From Deltaproteobacteria bacterium UBA6967 (GTDB lineage: Bacteria; SAR324; NAC60-12), in NCBI GenBank assembly GCA_002450295.1, contig DJYX01000280.1, forward strand, positions 2,476 to 8,751: a DNA stretch of 6,276 nucleotides, in the 5' to 3' direction. A program made the translations under genes and the position numbers. Shown piece by piece: positions 1 through 5,076 of the stretch. Each line of letters opens with the position of its first letter. The stretch's first letter is position 1. The notes under the pieces were generated by a model, which saw only the letters and a list, made by a program, of their open reading frames with translations, was not told the DNA's origin and ran no database searches.

Positions 1-1
1 T

Positions 2-67
2 GAGCCATTTCATGATCTGTCTACGTTGTTGGGTGCCAAGTTGAACCAAAGGGTCGATGCGAATTGA
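2..67 (+). CDS. Possible C-terminal tail of an upstream plus-strand gene (partial)
   Basis: The frame starting at base 2 is open from the window edge for 21 codons and ends at TGA (65-67), reading EPFHDLSTLLGAKLNQRVDAN. The base composition turns clearly AT-rich right after this stop, which fits a gene end. The product is too short to identify. The opposite strand is also open here, reading IRIDPLVQLGTQQRRQIMKWL toward the edge, but it has an in-frame TAA just upstream and no ATG or GTG start. I therefore slightly prefer the plus-strand tail. Either reading could be chance over so short a stretch. Confidence 0.25.
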   Translation, partial: EPFHDLSTLLGAKLNQRVDAN

Positions 68-244
68 ATCTGTTTGTTATGAAAATACTTAAATGTCTTA
101 AATATGAAACACTTTAGTCAGACTATAATTTACAACGAATTATTTGTGGAGGAGGACTGGGGGAGAAGCAGTACAATTTATTTTGGTGATCTTCAGAAAC
201 GGTTCTGCTGAATTAAGAAGAATGTTGCTGGAACTGCGGTCAGC

Positions 245-296
245 GTCAGGAATTTTGGCAAAAAAAGCACCTGACTTGGGCCTAATTTTTTTGCCA
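245..296. repeat. Two interleaved inverted repeats, possible terminator or RNA switch-like structure
   Basis: Bases 256-266 (TGGCAAAAAAA) and 286-296 (TTTTTTTGCCA) are perfect 11-bp inverted arms around a 19-base spacer. Inside the spacer, GC-CC (267-271) can pair with GGGC (278-281), extending the hairpin with one bulged A. A second pair, GTCAGG (245-250) with CCTGAC (270-275), straddles the left arm, so the two helices interleave: they would either compete or form a pseudoknot. The A7 and T7 tracts around a small GC core resemble a bidirectional intrinsic terminator. The repeat is seen directly; its function is inferred. Confidence 0.5.
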
Positions 297-430
297 TAGA
301 TGATTATGATCCAGAGAGAATGCCTCTATCCTTAAGAGATTAAATTTGGTTTGGTAATCATATTTAGATCAGGCAACCCCCAACACCAGGATCGAAATCT
401 CCACTTCCAATAGGGTCTCGAGGCATAAAT

Positions 431-455
431 TGATGATTTGATGATTGCTGATCAT
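431..455. repeat. 8-bp tandem duplication with overlapping dyad
   Basis: TGATGATT occurs twice head to tail (431-438 and 439-446). The second copy overlaps a small dyad, ATGAT (441-445) and ATCAT (451-455) with a five-base loop. It lies just upstream of the promoter-like stretch, so it could be a protein binding site, but AT-rich DNA yields such patterns by chance. Confidence 0.3.
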
Positions 456-465
456 TCATTCTTTA

Positions 466-500
466 TTGACTCCGGATGATAAATATCGATTATCTATAAT
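466..500 (+). promoter_or_regulatory. Candidate sigma70-like promoter, weak
   Basis: TTGACT (466-471) matches five of six bases of the -35 consensus. With a 16-base spacer it meets GATTAT (488-493, four of six matches to -10). A perfect TATAAT lies at 495-500, but 23 bases from TTGACT, which is too far to pair with it. A dyad GATAA (478-482)/TTATC (490-494) lies within the spacer and could be an operator. The reductase start is about 215 bases downstream, so a long leader would be needed. Low confidence. Confidence 0.25.
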
Positions 501-718
501 ATTTGGATTTATGCTTGAAATGAAAAATTACACGTCAAGCAGCTGTGGCGAAAAAAAACTGAATATACACTTTTTACTCAAAGCTGTTCGGAGAATTTGA
601 TTTTTTCAATAATATTCCCGATTAGAGTGGTTGGAGTTACAAAGGATGCTTTTGGCGCCGTTAATTACCATGGCAATTTTGCAGGTAGAATCACACGAAC
701 TTAGGGGAGGAATCAGCA

Positions 719-1651
719 ATGAAATATAGAGTACTTGGCAAAACAGGTTATGAAGTGAGCGCAGTTTCAATGGGCTGCTGGGGCATCGGTGGGCAATGGG
801 GCCCCATTGAAGAAGCGCAAGCGATCCAAACTGTTGATGCTGCCTTTGATGCCGGTGTTAATTTATTTGACACAGCGGATTCCTATGGGCTAGGGCAGAG
901 CGAGTTCTACACTGGCAAGGCCTTGAAGAACAAACGTGACAAAGTCTTGATTGCCACCAAGGTTGGCAATTGGGGCCGAAGAATCGGTGATCCAATTGGC
1001 TTGAAAAGCATTCACAGCATCATCAATTGTTGCCACGCCAGCTTGTATCGACTCGGTACGGACTACATTGATCTTTATCAGTGTCATGTGGGCACTCCAG
1101 AAAATCCTGAAATTTTTGTAGAGGCTTTCGAGCTGTTGAAGCAACAGGGGAAGATTCGCCACTATGCCATTTCAACCAATGATCTGGCTTCCCTGAAAGC
1201 GGTCAATGTAGAAGGTAACTGTGCGGCTTGTCAGATCGACTACTCCCTTTTGAGCAGAAGCGCAGAAAAGGACATTCTGCCCTACTGCCTGGAAAACAAT
1301 ATCGGTGTGCTGTTGCGAGGTCCAATCGCTCAGGGCTTGCTCGCAGACAAATTCTCTGCAGACACCCGGTTTACGGATTCAGTGAGGCTGAAATGGAATC
1401 CGGATGGTAATCAACGTGAAAAATTCTTGAGAGAACTTGGCCGAGTCAGTCAACTACGACAATTCGTTACCGCAGAGAGAAGTATGCTGGACTTAGCGCT
1501 GCAGTTTGTCTTGGCCAATCCAGCTGTCACCTGTCCCATTCCAGGAATGAAATCCCCTGAACAGGCGAGACTGAATGTATTGGCAGCTGACCAGGAGTTA
1601 GACGCCGATACACTCAGGAAAATTGATGAAATCTGTCCTCCAGAGACCTGA
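719..1651 (+). CDS. Aldo/keto reductase family oxidoreductase
   Basis: Predicted cytosolic NAD(P)H-dependent carbonyl reductase, 310 residues, the usual length for a single (alpha/beta)8-barrel AKR. The family's catalytic tetrad is visible: Asp51 and Tyr56 in the DTADSYG signature, Lys81 in the ATKVG strand and His123 in YQCHVG. The QIDYSLLSR segment (172-180) carries the Gln and the Tyr that stacks on nicotinamide. The C-terminal IPGMKSPEQARLN (274-286) matches the cofactor phosphate-binding loop, favouring NADPH. The ATG start is well set by GGAGG at 706-710, eight bases upstream. The gene stands alone on this strand and converges on the minus-strand array with nine bases between opposing stop codons. 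The substrate cannot be told; the family reduces sugars, aldehydes, methylglyoxal and quinones. Family call very sure, role unknown. Confidence 0.95.
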   Translation: MKYRVLGKTGYEVSAVSMGCWGIGGQWGPIEEAQAIQTVDAAFDAGVNLFDTADSYGLGQSEFYTGKALKNKRDKVLIATKVGNWGRRIGDPIGLKSIHSIINCCHASLYRLGTDYIDLYQCHVGTPENPEIFVEAFELLKQQGKIRHYAISTNDLASLKAVNVEGNCAACQIDYSLLSRSAEKDILPYCLENNIGVLLRGPIAQGLLADKFSADTRFTDSVRLKWNPDGNQREKFLRELGRVSQLRQFVTAERSMLDLALQFVLANPAVTCPIPGMKSPEQARLNVLAADQELDADTLRKIDEICPPET

Positions 1652-1663
1652 AAGGATCTTTCA
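1649..1663. repeat. Perfect dyad spanning two convergent stop codons
   Basis: TGAAAG (1649-1654), a three-base centre GAT, and CTTTCA (1658-1663) form a perfect inverted repeat. Its left arm begins with the TGA stop of the aldo/keto reductase. Its right arm ends with the TGA stop (TCA on this strand) of the small minus-strand gene. It could fold as a six-pair hairpin in both transcripts, but no T-tract follows on either side, so a standard intrinsic terminator is doubtful. Confidence 0.4.
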
Positions 1664-1867
1664 AAGGCTACGCTGACGGAGGATTTCGTTGCGAGCGTCC
1701 CGACTCATTGGAGAGACGCTTTTTAGCCAGAATTCTTCGTAGGATTCTGGGGCCAGTTGCTGCCAGAGATAAAAAGGAAGGATCAGGCAGATGAAGATAA
1801 GGGAAACCAGCCACAGGGCTCGCAAAAGGTCGCGCAAAGCAAACTCTCCGATGGGAAGGTCGCTCAA
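1661..1867 (-). CDS. Small single-pass membrane protein, hypothetical
   Basis: A 68-residue open frame whose product has one strong hydrophobic segment (about residues 15-35, LRALWLVSLIFICLILPFYLW) flanked by charged residues. A polar, Arg/Glu-containing tail (44-68) follows. The composition looks like a real bitopic inner-membrane protein, not a chance frame. The only start after the preceding in-frame TGA is TTG at 1867-1865, with no clear Shine-Dalgarno sequence, so it may depend on coupling to the ThDP gene that ends 27 bases upstream. It is in the same frame as that gene, separated by two TGA codons (1897-1895 and 1876-1874). Last member of the minus-strand array. I do not recognise the family. 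A longer overlapping frame (1877-1668) lacks any membrane-like pattern and is judged a shadow. Confidence 0.5.
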   Translation of the reverse strand: MSDLPIGEFALRDLLRALWLVSLIFICLILPFYLWQQLAPESYEEFWLKSVSPMSRDARNEILRQRSL

Positions 1868-1888
1868 GGAATTTCAAGGGGCTTTAGG

Positions 1889-1914
1889 CTTCAATCAGCA
1901 GGTTGCTTCAATCA
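1889..1914. repeat. 10-bp direct repeat at the end of the ThDP enzyme gene
   Basis: GCTTCAATCA occurs at 1889-1898 and again at 1905-1914, a period of 16 bases. The second copy encodes part of the terminal LIEAT residues; the first spans the stop codon. This may be the trace of a small slippage duplication that changed the gene's 3' end. No function is evident. Confidence 0.45.
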
Positions 1915-3445
1915 AGTAGGGACCAGGTGTAGAGAGCCCATGACTCATCGCCCGGTGAAGTTCTTCGGCTGTTTCCACCCGTACGCCATCCACTCCCATT
2001 CCACGGGCCATTTCCACCCAATTCAAGTGGGGATTCTCCAAGTCAAACAGTCGTCGGGTATTCTTTCCAGGTTGTGCTCCGACGTTACGAAGTTCCCCAT
2101 GGAGAATAGCATAGCTACGATTGGCGTAGATCACTGTTGTGACATTGAGTTGCTCCCGGGCCTGCGTCCATAGTGACTGGAGGGTATACATCGCACTGCC
2201 ATCCCCAGATAGGCTGAGAACAGGACGGTCCCGGCAGGCTACTGCAGCTCCTGTCGCTAAGGGCATTCCCTGACCGATGGACCCTCCCGTAATAAAAAGC
2301 CAGTCGTGCGGTGGGCATCCCTTGGTAAAATCCAAAAGATTTCGACCCATACTGATTGACTCATCGCTGACGATGGCCCCCTCCGGTAGGACGTTGGCGA
2401 CTACCGCTGAGATCGTATCGCTATCCAGCTTTCCAGCTGGCATCTCAGGGAGGTCGGACGGCTGGCACTGAATTTCAGCATTTTCTGCACCCAGCATCTT
2501 TGCAAGATCGACGAGCGCTTGTGGGCCGTCCTCGGGCACTGTCGCTAATGTATGGATCTGACAATCCTCTGACAGCAGCAGGCTGGGCTTGTTTGGGTAA
2601 GCAAAGAAGGCGACCGGAGGCTTGGTGTTGACTAAGATCGCATGCTTGAAGCGCTTGGTCGCCGCAAGAGCAACATCGACCACGTACGGCATACGAGGAA
2701 CGTGGACCCGTCCTGCCCCTCTTTGAGTGCGAGCGGCAGCAAACTCTGTCATCAGTCCGACTCCGCAGTGACTTGCCAGCTTCCCTACCCACTCCAGTGA
2801 AGGTTCTCGTAAGGTCTTTCCACCCAAGAGGATCAAGACGTCTTCTTCTTCACGAATGATCCGTGCACAGTGTTCCAGTGCTTTCTTGGATACTTTCTTG
2901 GGAGCAGAGATGGTAGGGACTGGAGGGGCTTGCTTAAATTCACCAGCATCCTGCCAGGCAGCATCAGCTGGAAGGATCAGTGAGGCGATGCAGCCTGGGG
3001 CACTTTGTGATTCTGCGATGGCTTGGGCAGTAGTAGTCGCGACCTCTTTTGGAACACGAGCGGTTTTTACCCAATCCGACATGGGCCGCGCGATCCCCTC
3101 AATATCTGCATTCAGCGGAGCATCGTGCTCGATGTGGTAGGTAGCGTGTTCCCCGATGACGTTGACCATCGGCGTGTGCGCTTTACGGGCATTGTGAATA
3201 TTGGAAAGCCCGTTCGCCAATCCTGGTCCCGTGTGTAGCAAGGTGGCTGCTGGCTCATCTTTCATCCTGGCGTAGCCGTCTGCAGCCCCTGTAACCACTC
3301 CCTCAAAAAGCCCCAAGACACATTCCAGGCCCTCTACCCGATCCAAGGCCGCACAGAAGTGCATCTCCGAGGTGCCTGGATTCGCAAAGCAAACCTTGAT
3401 ACCCCCAGCAACTAGGGTTCGGATCAGTTGTTCCGCACCATTCAT
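1895..3445 (-). CDS. Thiamine-diphosphate-dependent enzyme, acetolactate synthase/benzoylformate decarboxylase-like
   Basis: 516 residues with the three-domain order of the COG0028 superfamily: an N-terminal Pyr domain (about 1-165), a central domain (about 185-320) and a C-terminal PP domain (about 345-516). The cofactor-activating Glu48 sits in LFEGVVTGAADGYAR. The ThDP/Mg motif begins GDGSAMY (414-420) and ends at Asn442 in YANRSY. NPGTSEM (22-28) and LH (70-71) resemble the benzoylformate decarboxylase active site (Ser26 and His70 there). The second catalytic His of that enzyme is not evident near PPVAFFAYP (276-284). At 516 residues it is shorter than typical acetohydroxyacid synthases (~560-600), and no regulatory subunit gene is nearby, so branched-chain amino acid synthesis is unlikely. 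ATG start supported by GGGAGGT four bases upstream. It lies 17 bases after the membrane-protein gene, probably in the same operon. Often annotated acetolactate synthase large subunit; the true reaction (decarboxylation or carboligation of a 2-oxoacid) is unknown. Confidence 0.88.
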   Translation of the reverse strand: MNGAEQLIRTLVAGGIKVCFANPGTSEMHFCAALDRVEGLECVLGLFEGVVTGAADGYARMKDEPAATLLHTGPGLANGLSNIHNARKAHTPMVNVIGEHATYHIEHDAPLNADIEGIARPMSDWVKTARVPKEVATTTAQAIAESQSAPGCIASLILPADAAWQDAGEFKQAPPVPTISAPKKVSKKALEHCARIIREEEDVLILLGGKTLREPSLEWVGKLASHCGVGLMTEFAAARTQRGAGRVHVPRMPYVVDVALAATKRFKHAILVNTKPPVAFFAYPNKPSLLLSEDCQIHTLATVPEDGPQALVDLAKMLGAENAEIQCQPSDLPEMPAGKLDSDTISAVVANVLPEGAIVSDESISMGRNLLDFTKGCPPHDWLFITGGSIGQGMPLATGAAVACRDRPVLSLSGDGSAMYTLQSLWTQAREQLNVTTVIYANRSYAILHGELRNVGAQPGKNTRRLFDLENPHLNWVEMARGMGVDGVRVETAEELHRAMSHGLSTPGPYLIEATC

Positions 3446-3462
3446 GAAGACCTCCCACTTGG

Positions 3463-4596
3463 TTAATCAGAAAGATAAAGTCGTAAGACCTGCCGTCGGA
3501 CTATTGGATCTGCAAATCGGTAAACCGCACGGTCCATCAAATAGTGAGCAAATCCGCTCGCAAAAGCCAGCCCCAGACACAATGTCAGCCAGTTGGACTC
3601 CACCAACATAGTTTGCCAGCCGGGAATCCATTCTGCTGCAAGGCCATTCGAGAAATCAACTGAATCAATTTCCAGAAACGGTACCGCGACAATAGTCAAT
3701 AACACCCAGATACCAACGATTCTCCAACCGGAATGATTCTTGGGAGAGTCCATGGAGCGAGCGTGTCCCGCAATACCCACTGCGACCAGCCAATGCTGCA
3801 TGCTGATCAGTACCAGAAACGCAAGCGGAGAAATCCACCAAGCAGCATTGGCAAGTAACAGCAGGCTTAGTAAGTAGGCTTGATAGGCCGGCGAGCCGTT
3901 TTGCACTGTCAACTTGCGCCAAGCCATTAAAGAAACCAAACACACCGTTCCCCGCAGGAGCCATATACTAGCTGAATCAGATGGTAGCCAAGAAAAGGTC
4001 AATAGCCCCTCCTGCTGCAGCCAAGTCGTACCCTGAACCAATTCTCCCAGCCATGGGAGGACGCCTCCCAACAGCAAACACCAATTTCGCTGCTGTGAAC
4101 TCGACAGTTCTTGTTGCCTTGGATTGCGTAGCTGATAGAGCCGCAGCACTCCGTAGTGCTGAATTGCAAAGTGGTAGAGCGCCCAGGCATAGTCGATGAC
4201 TGCCAGAACCAAGATTTTTTCCACCAGTGTCCAAGTCTGCCAAGGACTATAAAGCCAGGTGAAGACAGACAGAGTCACCAAAATGGGGACACCCAAAAAG
4301 CGCAGGGGCTGAGCTTGGCGTACAGAAGAATAACTTGGGGAAGTGAAAGCCAGCAGGAGAGAACTGAAGCGGTGCGTGAGCCAGAACAACAATGTGCAGA
4401 GCAGAAAGAAGGTTTCTAGTCCTTCTCCCCAATCCAGCAAGATGACCAATGGCAATAGCCACAACCCACAGAGCAGCCAGGTAAAATCCCAAGTTGGATT
4501 TCTCAGGAAGCCAAAAGCAGCTGGCTGCTCCAACAATCTGATGTTGGTTTGGTAGGGAATCGCTCTAACGAAACGATTCTTCAAAACATCAATCAA
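3463..4596 (-). CDS. Polytopic membrane protein with histidine motifs, function unknown
   Basis: 377 residues, very rich in Trp and Leu, with roughly nine or ten predicted membrane segments (about 38-55, 62-82, 100-117, 127-147, 172-186, 209-226, 238-258, 259-277, 292-309, 334-354). No signal peptide is obvious. Histidine-bearing motifs sit in or near membrane segments: YHFAIQHYG (141-149), QHW (267-269) with His278 nearby, and a C-terminal HYLMDRAVYRFADPIVRR (351-368). Such clusters recall membrane enzymes that bind metals, but I cannot assign a known family. Start is TTG at 4596-4594, nine bases after the glyoxalase stop; an AAGAG about 11 bases upstream is only a weak ribosome site, so translational coupling is likely. 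Another TTG at codon 5 is possible. Its position between two soluble carbonyl enzymes suggests a membrane step or transporter in the same process (inference). Confidence 0.85.
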   Translation of the reverse strand: MIDVLKNRFVRAIPYQTNIRLLEQPAAFGFLRNPTWDFTWLLCGLWLLPLVILLDWGEGLETFFLLCTLLFWLTHRFSSLLLAFTSPSYSSVRQAQPLRFLGVPILVTLSVFTWLYSPWQTWTLVEKILVLAVIDYAWALYHFAIQHYGVLRLYQLRNPRQQELSSSQQRNWCLLLGGVLPWLGELVQGTTWLQQEGLLTFSWLPSDSASIWLLRGTVCLVSLMAWRKLTVQNGSPAYQAYLLSLLLLANAAWWISPLAFLVLISMQHWLVAVGIAGHARSMDSPKNHSGWRIVGIWVLLTIVAVPFLEIDSVDFSNGLAAEWIPGWQTMLVESNWLTLCLGLAFASGFAHYLMDRAVYRFADPIVRRQVLRLYLSD

Positions 4597-4605
4597 ACAA
4601 TACTC

Positions 4606-5028
4606 TTACCAGTGCCCTGTGTTTTCCATACTCGACCAGGGTTCAGCAGGAGAAAGGGCCTCTCCCGCCTGGAGCAGTTCAATCGAAACGTTATCGGGAG
4701 AACGAACAAAAGCCATGCGTCCACAGCGAGGAGGTCGATTGATCAAGACGCCGTTGTCCATCAATTCCTGGCACTTGTCATAAATATTTTCAACCTGATA
4801 GGCCAGGTGTCCAAAGTGTCGACTGTCATTGGGCAAGCCCTCGTCACCATCCCAGTTGTAGGTCAGCTCAATCTGGGCTTCTTCTTGGCCTTCTGGAGCA
4901 AGGAAAACCAGGGTATAGCGGCCAGCTTCGCTGTCACGTCGTCGAACTTCCTGTAGACCGAGCAGCTTGTAAAAGGCAACGGATTCATCGAGATCCTTCA
5001 CTCGAAGCATGGTGTGCAGATAGCGCAT
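4606..5028 (-). CDS. gloA: Glyoxalase I-like VOC protein (lactoylglutathione lyase)
   Basis: 140 residues, the size of a bacterial two-module glyoxalase I. The family isomerises the hemithioacetal of methylglyoxal and glutathione to S-lactoylglutathione in the cytosol. All four metal ligands known from the E. coli enzyme have counterparts: His5 (MRYLH), Glu54 (IELTYNW), His74 (FGHLAY) and Glu117 (SIELL), in two beta-alpha-beta-beta-beta modules (about 2-58 and 70-120). The tail through WSSMENTGHW (131-140) resembles a proteobacterial subgroup with a longer C-terminus than E. coli GloA. The FY...LG stretch (19-24) is one residue shorter than usual. ATG start supported by AGGAG (5041-5037), eight bases upstream. 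It follows the Mo-hydroxylase gene by 48 bases and precedes the membrane gene by nine. The physiological substrate may be a different 2-oxoaldehyde, given the operon. Family call firm, gene symbol reasonably so. Confidence 0.9.
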   Translation of the reverse strand: MRYLHTMLRVKDLDESVAFYKLLGLQEVRRRDSEAGRYTLVFLAPEGQEEAQIELTYNWDGDEGLPNDSRHFGHLAYQVENIYDKCQELMDNGVLINRPPRCGRMAFVRSPDNVSIELLQAGEALSPAEPWSSMENTGHW

Positions 5029-5052
5029 GGAAACATCTCCTGTTCAATTATG

Positions 5053-5068
5053 GACCAATAAACTGGTC
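5053..5068. repeat. Small hairpin in the gap between the Mo-hydroxylase and glyoxalase genes
   Basis: GACCA (5053-5057) and TGGTC (5064-5068) form a perfect five-base inverted repeat with a six-base loop, inside the 48-base gap. On the coding (minus) strand no T-tract follows, so it does not look like an intrinsic terminator and would not clearly separate transcription of the two genes. It could be an mRNA processing or stability element, or chance. Confidence 0.25.
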
Positions 5069-5076
5069 GTGGTTTT

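Larger units (their letters stand above)
68..718. other. AT-rich gene-poor region upstream of the aldo/keto reductase
   Basis: About 650 bases with frequent stops in all frames and no convincing gene. It is visibly richer in A and T than the flanking coding DNA. It holds interleaved inverted repeats (245-296), an 8-bp tandem duplication (431-446), a promoter-like stretch (466-500), a short CTTAAAT direct repeat (88-94 and 97-103), and the ribosome binding site of the reductase at its right end. A 51-codon open frame at 144-299 (TTG start) and a 20-codon frame on the minus strand (426 to 364) lack support from ribosome binding sites or recognisable sequence. Confidence 0.6.

Noticed and set aside
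124..129. Perfect TATAAT hexamer
   Set aside because: No acceptable -35 element at 16-18 bases upstream; such hexamers are expected by chance in AT-rich DNA.
144..299. Open frame of 51 codons (TTG start at 144, internal ATG at 222) reading through the inverted repeat
   Set aside because: Protein-like in places, but no spaced ribosome site for the ATG, no recognisable domain, and it lies in AT-rich DNA whose main feature is the inverted repeat.
364..426. 20-residue minus-strand frame starting MPRDPIGSGDFD
   Set aside because: Has an ATG and a protein-like look, but is very short, has no Shine-Dalgarno sequence upstream and no supporting context.
1668..1877. 69-codon minus-strand frame overlapping the small membrane ORF
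   Set aside because: Alternative frame starting with TTG; its product lacks the coherent membrane segment seen in the 1867-1661 frame.
1757..2173. 138-codon plus-strand open frame opposite the ThDP gene end
   Set aside because: Antisense to well-supported coding sequence, with low-complexity, non-family-like product; a shadow frame.
4549..4956. 135-codon plus-strand open frame opposite the glyoxalase gene
   Set aside because: Lies antisense to a gene with all catalytic ligands intact; no ribosome site or recognisable domain.
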